From positions 332,866 through 396,865 of the forward strand of contig JAIOKI010000019.1 in the NCBI GenBank assembly GCA_028335825.1: a stretch of 64,000 nt of DNA. Direction: 5' to 3'. Shown here piece after piece: positions 44,038-56,720 of this stretch (the stretch's first letter is position 1; each line of letters opens with the position of its first letter). Both the position numbers and the translations under genes were made by a program. Origin of the DNA: Nosema muscidifuracis (lineage: Eukaryota; Microsporidia; Nosematidae). Below the pieces are notes generated by a model that was not told the DNA's origin, did not search any database, and saw nothing but the letters and a program-made list of their open reading frames with translations.

Positions 44038-46419
44038 ATATTATTATGATTAATTAATTAAATATTAAATCATTTAAATTAAAATATAAAATTATCTAAA
44101 TTAAAATATTAATTATAAATTAATAACTGTAAATAAATTTAATTAATTAAATATTAAATATTACTTAAAACGTAATGCTTTAAATATTTATATCTAACAT
44201 TAAAGAAATTTATTAAATAATATATGATAAATGAATTATATTAATGATCATTTATTCAATTGATAAATACTTTATATGTTATGAATAATATGAGTATATA
44301 TCTTTTAATACTAAAATAATAAGATATTTAACAATATTTGAAGAATACAATATAAAACAACTTAATAATAATATTATAAGAATTTATATAATTATACATA
44401 TAAGATATCAATATAAATTAATAAATTTATTTATCAAGAAGATTATAAATATATTGATATTAGTTATTTTATTAGTGTCATTATTTCTCAATACTTTAGT
44501 AATATCTCTTACATCTTAAAAGACCTCTTATATTTTATAATAGAACCAAATCTTTTATTCATTAACTATAGATGATCTATTACAAAGTATATGAATACTT
44601 TTAAATAAAGTCTATGAAATAAAATACTAGTCTTATCATACATGAATATATTTTATTTCAATTATATTATTTATTGAGAAAGAATAATACTTATTTTTTG
44701 AGTAATGATATATATTAATTCTAGTTAATTTAATATAACTTGTTAATAAGTTTAGAAACATCAACTACATAATTTTAAATCAACATTATATATTTATGAG
44801 AAGAATGAATACTTCTTCAATATTTTTAGACTTAGTTTGTAGAAATAACAGATAGAATTACCTCATTATCAAATATTGAGACTATAAATTAGAATTAAAG
44901 ACTGAGAATATATTGAAATCATAAAATTATATTTTTATATTTTAATAATAATATTTATAAAATTTGGTAAGAAGTTTTTCAATGATACTGAAATAAATAT
45001 GTACTGACAATTATGACAAATTATTATGATTTTAGAAAAATGAATATATTTGATATATCATTGTAAATCATTTATCAAATACTATTTGTTCAAAATATTA
45101 TTATGAAATTATAAATTTAAACATATATAATAATGAAAAATAAAATGATTAATATTTACAAGTGATACTTTTATAATATCATAACGATAAGTAAAAGAAA
45201 CTAAAATTTATAAAATACTTACAGATCATGAACTAGATTATTAAATGAGATAAAGGTCTAAGAATTCTCAAAGATATTTTTTGACTGATAAAAATCTTGA
45301 GTAGATGAAAGCATATTCTTGAATTAAAAAACATAAATCTAATGTAACAATTTTAAAGATATTTATTGAATAATATAATAAAAGTTATTCATCAAAAAAG
45401 AAAGAAATCTCACTTAGATAATAGAATATAAATATATAGTTAGATGAGTATGACTGAAATAAATCATAAAGAGATATAAGATGTAGAAATAACAAGAAAA
45501 AAATAAACACAATAAAGTAAAGTACAGATTGACCAAAATTCACTAAATTTATTTTTCAACATTTTTTACAAAATCTTTATATATAGAATATAAATCAAAT
45601 AATTTATCAAGAAATGATTTTTGGATAGACAATATAGTTGAAAAAATAATCAGAGCTAAATACACAAGAAATAATATAATTGAAAAATATTATAAATCTA
45701 AAAATTTACAATAATAATATCATTCATATAAGCAAATAGTAATTTACAACATTAAATTCAAATTATATTAAAAACAAATAAATAGATATATCTAAAAAAA
45801 ACTAGAAAAGGAACGAGGCTTAAGACATAAACTCATAGAAAATTAAAGAAACTATTAATTATGATTAGAATATCAATTAATTAAAAAAAGATACATTTGT
45901 TATTTTAAGAAGATAAATTTAAGATTATAATAACTTGACTTCTAAATTGATTAGCATAAGAATAAGTTAAATTATTATTCTTTTTATCAAGACATAATGA
46001 TTTATATAATATTGTGAAAGAGTATATAGATTGATACGATGAGATTGAAAGTGATAAATTAATAACTTATTTGATACTAAAAGAGATTCCTTTGATTATC
46101 AAAGTATTTAGATCAATTATTTGCATGTCTAAATATACTACATATAAATTGTAAAATATTGTGTAAAAATACTCAGTATTATGTGTGTAAGACTACAAAG
46201 ATCAATCACTTACCAATATAACTTTTAATAGGGTATACATATATAAGTAAAAGACTAACAAATTATAAAAGATGAACTATTTAATATAAAACTTAGATTA
46301 ATAAAGTATAAAATAAATATAGAAATTTATTAAATAAGTAAAAAAACTTAATGAAATATACTCAAATTATGTTTGAACAAGATTATTATATAACCTCATG
46401 TTATAAAAATAGATGAACT
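44038..46419. other. Intergenic AT-rich stretch
   Basis: 2.4 kb with no recognisable gene. The part nearest 46420 may be the decayed 5' continuation of the LINE that follows, but I cannot align it. Confidence 0.45.
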
Positions 46420-47230
46420 TCTAACGATATTGTAAGAGAAAGAAATTAATTTATATAGTAGGACTAGAAATAAATATAAAAGAATAGTCTACTAACATAG
46501 AAATCTGTTAAGATTTTAATAAATTACTAAAAATACATATTAGCTATAAGTACTTGAAAATAAAAGTTGTGAAGTATTGATATTAGAGTATGAAAATATA
46601 TTAAACTCAAATCTAATTAACATGTTATATCATTGAATAATTATATAAATATAAAGAACTAGATGATTCTAACTAATAGATATTTATTAAATATTACATA
46701 CGCTATCAATCAGCATGTAAATAAAGGGTTCATTTATCTAGAAAAAAGATTACAATGAGACTAGAATGCTGAATAAAAGGGGTGAAAATATTCATATAAG
46801 AGTAGTAATAATATTGAATAAGTTTAATGAGACTATAAAATTACATAAATTATTATATAGAATCAGATTTCTTTATTTAAGTATTAAATATAAATAATTA
46901 CACTAAACTATTTAGATAATATAAAGACTCACTAGTACATGTTAAATATTCTGGAATATTGTTTACAAAAGGAAACTGATCACCCAGAGAATTAGAAGCA
47001 TTATTCAACCTCAAGATATATATTCTTTGAAGAAGGTAATGTTCAACGATGATAGAATATAAGATACATAATGAAGCTTTAAGATGTATACATCTATGAA
47101 TTAGATATTACTACAAAAAATGTAGAGATTAAAATGAAATATAATAAATCAGATATCTTTACTATTGATAATCTCAGAATGAAATATTCTCTTCAAGGTT
47201 GGAATGATAGAATTGAGAATAGAGAAATAA
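46420..47230 (+). mobile_element. LINE fragment, heavily decayed
   Basis: Same element as 38655-39990. IVGLEINIKE near 46460 matches LVGVEMNIDK; ISYKYLKIK near 46540 matches GYKYLG; AINQHVN near 46700 matches the AMYEHSIS segment; and MKYNKSDIFTIDNL near 47130-47165 matches KYNKPDIYIVDEV of the endonuclease. All landmarks are in order, but frames change repeatedly, so this is older than the 39 kb copy. Confidence 0.55.
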
Positions 47231-47729
47231 CATAAAATATGATCTGTTAAATAATCACTTAGTTTTTATATACAAATAAAGTCAATATTAATACTAAATT
47301 TAGTAGATGTGATATAAATAATTTCCACTTTCAAGATTAAATTCATTATAGATACGAATAAACCATATATTTAAACAAGATTCTTCTAGATTACATTAGA
47401 GACACTAGTGATGAAGAAAAATGAAAAGAGAAAATATTGATAAAATAAAGACTATATTTGAATAAATTATTTCTGATTATATCATCAAATTAATTTACTT
47501 AGAAATTGTATAAGAATATATTCATAGCAACTAAAAAATCAAAAATTATTTATTTAAATATTTACGAAAAAGGTATAAATAAATATAAAAATTATAACAT
47601 TTAACAATTAATGAAAAAAGTAACATATTAGAAGATATTTTGAATTAAAGATTTAATTATAAAAATATATCAATATATTAACAGTAAATTTTAAAATTAT
47701 TATTTGACTAATCTTGGCTTATTAAATAT

Positions 47730-48690
47730 TTAATTAATCATAAATATATCATTTCTTAGAATGAAGAATATAAATAAAGCTATTGTAAGAGATAAAGAGG
47801 CTACCAATAATACTATTCTATTTTTATTAGTCTTATTCTTACGTATTAGCACACTTATCAATCCTATAAACAATATTAATACAAAATCAACTGGTATTAC
47901 TATTGAAGAAATCTTTTTATTTATACTATCAAGATTATCTTTGATAAGAGGAAGATATGTTGAATTATAATATGAATCATTTAGACTTCTTTTTTGTAAC
48001 TTCTTATTATTTACTTTAACATTCGAAGTATTATTAATATTAAGCATTCTAAAATTGAATATATTTTCAAGTTTTCTGATATGTTTTTCGAAATCCGAAT
48101 TAGAACATTTTTCAAAATTAATCTGATTAAAAATCTCTTCAGTACATTCAATTTCATTATGACATTGATCACGAAGTTCAAGAGCAGCAAAATTTGAAGA
48201 ATCATGATTTTTTGATGTATCACATAATTTTACAATCTCTCTATAAAAAAGATTAGAAGCTATTTTTATATTGTCTCCATATCTGTGATATTTTATTTCC
48301 CCATCAATAAATTTAGAAGGTCAGTAAAAATTCAAATATTGATTATCATTATATATTGTATCTGTATCGAATCAATATTTAAATCTTCTTTATATTTACA
48401 TAACTTTTTAATAGAGCTCTGTAAACATTTAGGATAATTGATCATACATTTCTGCAAAGTTAATGTAGAGTATTCAATTTCTTTACATAAGTTCTATATT
48501 CTTTATTATACCAGTCAATGAGAGTTTTATATTCAAAAGACTTTTCATTAGTATCTAATTCAGTAAGTATTATATTCTTGACAACTGGCATGTTTTCTTC
48601 ATATTTTATATCAATATAAATATCTACAGATTTTGATGATGATTGTTCTTTAGTATAATTATGTGATAATTGTATTGTCAAGACAGAAAT
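47730..48690 (-). pseudogene. Cys-rich KR-hairpin membrane protein, member 5 (decayed)
   Basis: A dead family member with at least three breaks. From 5' to 3' on the minus strand: an N-terminal stretch with IDWYNKEYRTYVKKL near 48520; NYPKCLQSSIKKLCKYKED in another frame near 48430; KLCDTSKN then FAALELRDQCHNEIECTE near 48160-48240 (member 4: ASAELRDQCLNKPECI); then the open C-terminal part with QKRSLND (dibasic site) and two hydrophobic segments joined by RKNKTNKNR. The CxC...C knot is lost. About 3.7 kb from member 4 on the same strand. Confidence 0.75.
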
Positions 48691-51600
48691 ATTTGATTCA
48701 GATGAAATATTTTTTTCCTAATTTATAGAAATATTATCTAAATTTGAGTTTTTATACATGATACCCTTCTACAATTTGTATCATTAAGCATATATTTTTA
48801 ATTAAAATAACTTATTTATCAAAGATACAATATATTTCATATTTAATACATCTAAATAGTAGAATATGAAACATTATTTAATTAATCAATTAATTTACAA
48901 AAAATATATTGTATATTTATAAAATATACTTTTTATACATACACTTAGTTAAATAGATAAGTTAGCATAAGAAATCATCAAATAAATTAAAATTATAGAA
49001 AATATTAATTTATTCAAAATTATTATAGAGGGATATTTTTTAAACTGAAATAAAATTGAGGAGTATAAAAAATAAATTATCTGTTTATTTATAATAATAT
49101 ATTCAAATTAATAAATTCAATTAACAAAGTATAGTATTCAATAATACGATGATAAAAATTTATAAAAATAATGATGAAAATTTATAATAATAGAATTATT
49201 GAAATATTCATGAGATGATATCTGACATATATTTTAGAAATAGAAGAAAATATTCAGAAAAATTAAATTGACAGAATGATTGATTTAATCACAAATTATG
49301 ATAAATATAAGATTTTTTGATTCAGATTGTTTTAAAATACTTGTATTATATAAAAGGTTAGAATTATAAAATTATTAATAAAGATGAATATTAAAAAGAA
49401 CAAGATATTACAGAAGTTATATCACTAATTTATAATCATGATAAATTATTAATAAATTCCATATAAAATGTAAATTTAATTAGTGTAATTTTTTGAATAA
49501 TTTCTATGTCTTTCATGATATGAAAATAAATATTATTGATGCTTTAATTTACAAGATTTATTAGAAGTTCTAGATACTGTAAAATATTGAGATATATCTA
49601 TGATTTATGTAAGTACATGAAAATTTAAAATATTAAAGTATCTTACTTATGTTATTAATAGAAATATATATCATGTAAATATTTTATTATTATATCATAT
49701 ATAAAAGTAATATCTAAAGAATAAAAGACATAAATTTGAAATAACGGTAAAAAATTAACAAAAGTCAATTATTATAAATAAAAAGAGAAATTATTCTAAT
49801 ACACAATATTAGAGATAAAATATAAAAAAAATAAAAATTTATAATTCCTGTAGATAATTGAAATAACAAAAATGAAATTATTTTTAATAAGATATTTGTA
49901 TATATTTAGAGTATAAATATTGCTAAATCATTAATTCTTGTATCTTGTACTTTCTTCTATTATCAGTCATCTTATACATATTAGATTGTATTAAATTGGG
50001 TCTACAGTCCTTATGAAAATTATTATATTTTCTCTTATACAAGAATAATATCTAATAAGTATAGATATTACAAAAAATGATATAAGTAAAATAGATCATG
50101 ATATTCTTCTACTATATAATATAAAAATATATGATGAATTATAAATATTCTTTATGTATAAGAAAAGTATAGATTAGAATATATAATTTAATAATATACT
50201 ATTTTCTGTGTAAAATTACTTTGATCCTCTAATATTCTAATTATATCTAAATTATTGAAATATACTTAATAAAGATCTGACATAATTTTAATCTAAAAAT
50301 CTATTTATGATAATGATACTTAATATAAAGAAAGAAATATAAATTTTAAGACATTTATCATAAACTGTGTACAATGTTGATTAAATAAGTCGAGTCATAC
50401 TAAATTTTCTTTATTCATTGATTCTATGAGATATCAAAAAATGATCTATTTAAGAGGGATAAAAAATATTATTAGATTTAATTGTCAATGATATATACAA
50501 ATAGTAGTTTAGTAAGATATAAGAAATTTTTTATCAATAATAATTATTTGATAGATATTTTATATATTCTATTTTATGATTGATTGAACTTCAATGAAGA
50601 CATTATATGACACATCTATAAATTAATTAGTGATTCAAAAAAGAATACTAAAATATTTATTTATGATGTTATTTAGATGATAGAATTATATTATTATATT
50701 TAAATATAGATTTCATTTTTATGAGTTATTTATATATAGATTTAAATTCAAGTTAATAAGGGTTCAAGAATTATATTTATAGTAAAGAATGTTTAATCTC
50801 ACAATAGTATTGAATATAAGAAATTTATACTCAATAATTTTAGTTAGAAAAGTTTTGTAAATACTTAATTAAAATTATATATATTTAAATAATTGAAATA
50901 TTTTTATATCTTAATACTAATTATTAGATCAATTATTTTTGTTACTTGGATTATAATGTATTATTTTAAGAATAAACAAATAATTATAAAGTAAGTTAAT
51001 ATTCTAAAATAAAAACTGTATTCGACAAAATACAATTCATATTTTACTAAATAAACAATTTAATAATTACATCATTAAAATATCTTTTCATAATATGTAC
51101 ATTATATAACATAATGATGATAAGAAAATTTGACAAACTAATAGCTAAATACTTTTTATATGCTAATACATCTAAAAATCTCATGCCTAAAATTGATGTA
51201 AAATACACAGGTATTATGATGAAATATTTAGACTTTTGATCGTCTTCTATTTCATTTGATGAATATGTTAAAAAATAGAATTATAATATATAGAAAACCT
51301 ATGATCAAATAACTTGTATCTATTTTTTAATCTTCTTCATTTGTAAAACATTCAAATTGTCTTTAAGATTACTATTTTTCAGTTTATTAAGAAATGAAAG
51401 ATTGAAACGATATCTTTAAAATATCTTATATTAAAATTTATATGTAGTATATTTTTCAGATTTATAATTATTAGTATCTATACACAGATCATCAATTTCT
51501 TTAATAATTTTAATCTTAGCTTCTTTAACGTTATGATCATAAGCATTGGATATTATCAATTTTAAAAGATTAACAAAATCTTACGTATGTATCTTAATTT

Positions 51601-53699
51601 AAATTAATATTCATATCGAATAATGATAATTCTTCTATACACTAGTTATTACAATAATATAAACTTTTCATAGATTTTAATAAACACTAAAAATAACTCA
51701 TTATAAATTACATATAATTATTTATTACTTAATTTTACACATTATTATTGCATATCTAATACTATTTTATAAATTCTTCATAAGCTATTAATGCCTAATA
51801 ATTGATTTCTTACAATATTATTTTTGATTGAGTCTTCAATTTCACTATATTCTTTATTTCTATTATTAGTATCGGTATTTCAGAATCAATTGAAGATAAT
51901 TCTGAATGTACTATTTTTGACTAGATCATCTTATTCTAGATTGATCACATTATCAGAATTTAGTATATTTTGATTTCTTGTGAATTCATATGAATCTTAA
52001 TAATCTCTTTTTAACATTTCCAAATTAATTATTATTTACCATTGATAGGACTGATTAGTTTTCTTATTAAAATTTAATATTTTTAGTTCATTATCAGAAG
52101 TTTATGTGTAATATTTCTGTTATATGAAATTATTCATATAATCTAAAAATTATTAGCTAGATATTTATACCTTATTAAAAGTATTTAAATTAAATATCAT
52201 GTTATAGATTAAGTGTATTGATAATGATAATCGTTTAGAATTAAAAATCTAAGAAAATGATAAATTAACTATTTTTAAAGATGATATAAATAAATCAATT
52301 TCTTATCAAATGATTTACATAAACTATGTTTATATTTATATCTCTGATTTACTAAAAAATACAAGGAGGCTTTATCAAATAAGAAGACTGAGAACATGTG
52401 AACATTTAATAATTGTATAAGACTGAAGTAATTACTTTATTTCAAATAAGAATAAATTGTGAGTATAAGGAGAAGAATATATAAAATATGTTAAGTTTAT
52501 AATGATATGTAACTATTAAAATTCATAAGATTAAATTTTATTGATGAATCTTCTTATGCTATTAAATAAAATTATTTTACCTAAGAACTAGAAGTATCAG
52601 ATAAATTATTAATTATAGTATATTCAACAGAAAAGTGATTTTCTAGTCATTGATAAGTTAAGTATTGAATAAATAATAATAGACAAATAAGAAATTATAT
52701 TATAGAAATAAAATATATGATACATAAAACGTTAAGTAAATAAATTAAATTATACTAATTAAACAAATTTGTAATAGAATTAGTAATAACATTAAAAATA
52801 ATATATATTTCATAATAAACTTTTTGTCATAAAATTTGATTTCTATTCTATAAATATGATAATGATTAATCTTATAAACTTTCAGTATACATAGATTTAT
52901 TTTTATTGAATTTTATACAGTTTAAATATTTAACTAAGTAAAGATAAATATAACATGATCTAAATACTATGTCAATTATTCTATTAATAAATAATATTTT
53001 TACATTTATCAAATACTGAAATACATTCATAAACTAATTATATTAAATTCAAGATAAAATACATATACTCATATTAATATTTAATATATAATAAAATTAA
53101 AAACAGTATTATATACTTTCATTTATTTTAATATATAGAATCTAAATTCAAGTTTTATCTATGAGGAAAAAATAATATATTAATAATTAATCTGACATAA
53201 TTAAAATTATTTAAAAAAGTTTTTTATAATTGTGTGTAGATAATATGATATACAAGATGAAATCAAAGATAAAACTATATTCTATTAATTAATAATTAAA
53301 ATAAGAAGATACTTGTTTTTTTCATTATAAATAAACATATTCATAGTCTTTGTAAATTAAAACATTTAATTATTTATATTGAATTATCGTATTAAGTACA
53401 AAGTAATTGGTACTTCATTCAGAAATATTCACCCATAACTGAAGATAATATGATTGGTTATAATCATATATAAATTCATATATAAGCATAAGGATAACTT
53501 TTGATTTCAATGACATAAATAAACCTTTAGTATATGATATAATTGAATTATCATAATATTAGACAAAGAATTTAAAGAAATCAATAAGCTTGAAATATAT
53601 AGATGGTTCAAAATAATGAATAATGTAGACAAAATTAAGTAAATCTGATTATGAAATAATAAATTGTCACAGAAGTATTTAAAGTTTTGTAGAAAATCA
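48691..53699. other. Large gene-free AT-rich region
   Basis: 5 kb with no gene, RNA or repeat I can support. Short open frames here (for example 53507-53761) have no recognisable content. Probably decayed transposon and spacer DNA. Confidence 0.5.
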
Positions 53700-54960
53700 C
53701 ATATGAGAAATAGAAAATGTTTCTTAAAAATGAATAGATGTTGTTGATATTTATAAGTCATTATAAAGAAAAGAACAAAGATATTAGAATATATTGAAGA
53801 AAGTTAGATTAAAACACGACGTATAAGATACCAGGGTATGTTTCAATAAAATTATTATTTGTGGAGTTAGAAAAGAATATTCAATAGTAAAACATATATA
53901 CTGACACTAAATAATATACTTGAAATATATAACAATAAAATGATTAATAAAGAGAAAATAGATGATGTAATTAATTCAAGATTTAACAAATATTCGATAT
54001 ATAGTAAAGAAGAATGTTTATAAAATAAGTATTAGAAATCAAGAAGAAATTTCGATATAACAGTAAAGGTAGTATAATAAAATATTAAATGTAGAATATT
54101 TTGATATATCTACAAAACTAAAAAATAAGTAGTATTTGATACTAGCATGATGTATATGTTCATTTTATCTTCAATTTATAAAAGAGTGAAAATACCTTGA
54201 AAAGAAATTTAAGATATATATTATAAAAAGAAAGAATATTTTCTAAAGTTTTATATTATACCTTAGGGAACCATAAATAAGAACATAAAATATTCATCTA
54301 GTCTAATGATAAAAATGTATAGAAGAATTCCAATATTTTTTAAAAATATAAAGATGATATGGAAGAAGTATTAAAGTTTCTGTTATCGAATATTATAGTA
54401 TAGAATCAAAATAAACATGGATAGAAACATAAGAGCTTTATTAATCCTAATATAAGGGTGATAATAATATTAAACTTGATATATCATAACAAAATAGTAG
54501 ATCTAGATAGATATAGAACATTTAATTCTTAAATTAAAAGTAATAAATAATTTACTAATATAGACTTTAAAGATGGGTTTTTAATATTATGCTCTTATAA
54601 AAAGATCTTTATAAAACATCATTTAGATATAAACATTTACTATATGAATGAAAAGGATTAACCATTTTTCAGAATTATATGGATAATATTTTAAGGGGAT
54701 AAAAATTTGTAAATCTTGTATTGTCTATATAGATGATATTATTATATATAGATAATCATGATGTACAGGACATGAATTCAAAAAATTAATTAAAATTATA
54801 AAAAAGAACAATCTAACACTAAACTTAAAAAACAATATTGAGATCAGGATATGTTCTATAATCAAGAAAGATAAGTCATTAATACAAGAAATTCAAAGTT
54901 ACAACAAATATGAAAACTACGTAAATGATTAATTATTGAATAAATTTATTACTAGATGTG
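53700..54960 (+). mobile_element. LTR-retroelement fossil (Ty3/gypsy-like pol)
   Basis: Reverse-transcriptase remnant of Ty3/gypsy type. The YIDD-type catalytic box is still recognisable near 54720, and the upstream finger region near 54440-54680 fits the family. It is broken, with many interruptions, and no terminal repeats were found; it looks old. Confidence 0.55.
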
Positions 54961-56629
54961 TAGTCATTTCCAAGCAGTTATATCATATAATAAAATGAAA
55001 GATAGATTATAATTAGAATATCAAACATGAAGAAATCTTTAAAGATATTTATGTAAACAAATAGAATTTAACTAGACATATTATAATGATCTGTTAATAT
55101 TAGAAGCATTTTATCTCAAATCTGAAATGAAGAAAAAACTCCACTAGCATAAGTGAGAAGGAATGTCTTGCAAAAGTTTAGGATACGGAATACTTTAATT
55201 AGTATTATATAACAAAGAATTAAAAAATACAGGGATCATAAAAGAAGAAGTTGTTAATTAAGGAGAAGCATTTCTATAATTTACTAGATCTCTTTGACAA
55301 CATTATCAACAATATATGTATTTGAAAATTTATCATAATCTTTATATCATGAACTTAGTAATTTCATAATTTTAAGAAAAATTGACTTAACTTCATTATT
55401 ATAAAATAGATATTATCTCAGCATAAATTCATCATCTATAAATGTTTCATCAAATTTAGACTTCATTATCAATATATCATAAATGTTATCAAACATAAGT
55501 TGAATTATTTCTTTATTGATAAGTCATCAGTTATTTTTCTTTATAATATAAATTAAGATGTTTGATATTAGAGCTTTGTATTATGTATATAAAATATCAG
55601 TAAACATAGGGGTAATTTTATTTTCTATTTGTTCGTTATTTCACAAAACCCTCAAAATTATTTAAAAAATAATACCATAAAAAATATTTAACATAAAATA
55701 TAATTGCTCCTTTCAAACCACACAAAAGTTCTTTTTGACTTAATTAAACATGTATTAAAAGATCCATTGTAATCTCATAATCTCGCTTTCATAATCAACA
55801 TATTATTTCTTTCTATTTATGACTTTAATCCTGTAATCATTCTATTTATTTCTACTTTATTCAATATTTGAATATCTCTGAGTATATAGAACCACCAAGA
55901 AAGTAAAATTAATTAGATTATTCAATTTTAAGAATATCATTAGTCAGCATTATTATCTCCACTTGAAAAGTATTATATTTCTCTATCAAACAATGATCTA
56001 CAATTTCTTTTTTACATAATTTAATAAGTTTTCATCATAAAAATATATAAAATACTTATGTAATTCCAAGATTTATCAATTATAACTAGAGATGAAGAAG
56101 TAATCATCAATACCAAGTATGAAAAAATTCCATGGGTGTTATATTATGAAACAAATTCTAAATTCTGAACACATCTTCATGTAGTCTATCTACAATGAAA
56201 AGAAGAGACCTGTAATTTGAGAAATTGAGAAAATCTACTGGGTGATTAAAAAAAAAAGATTAATTATATTGAAGACATTAACATAAATTTATTCATTTTT
56301 ATTCGAAAAACAATAATATACCATAGTAAAACTTTGTTTATTGAAATCTCTATGTATGACATATGCTTCATATAACCACTTAAAATTCTCATCAATAAAA
56401 ATCATCTTTAATATTCTATATCACAATAAAAATATTCTTTTCTCAATCTAATCCTCTATTTAAGAATAGGTTTCAGCCATCTAAATTAATTAAGTAATAT
56501 AAAAATTAGTTGAATCTTAAATACTAGTAAATAGCATACAATCAGACTTTACTTAAAAATAGAGATATTTACAATATCAATGATACATCTTGTCATTATG
56601 ACAGAACCAAACTCATAAATGCAACAAAT
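54961..56629. other. Intergenic AT-rich stretch with unclear remnants
   Basis: Minus-strand coding-like pieces near 55320-55560 and 56080-56400 cannot be assigned. The second might be a further retroelement scrap, but the evidence is too thin. Confidence 0.35.
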
Positions 56630-56720
56630 TGTACTAAAAACACTAGTATAGATATCATTTGCTGAAATAAATAATGAATCAGCAAGTATTGCTCTATATT
56701 TAAATTTTAAGAAATCATTG
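56630..56720 (+). pseudogene. Possible second PCNA fragment
   Basis: NNESASIALYLNFKKSL matches NNKSASIALHLQFKKSV of the PCNA copy near 28185-28235, and the DNA also matches. Upstream and downstream PCNA landmarks are not visible. The 96-residue open frame that follows on the plus strand (56718-57008) has no recognisable content. Confidence 0.35.

Noticed and set aside
47761-47970. Plus-strand 69-residue frame
   Set aside because: Antisense to the hydrophobic hairpin of decayed Cys-rich member 5.
56080-56400. Minus-strand retroelement scrap
   Set aside because: Vague resemblance to a reverse transcriptase; too short and broken to assign to a family.
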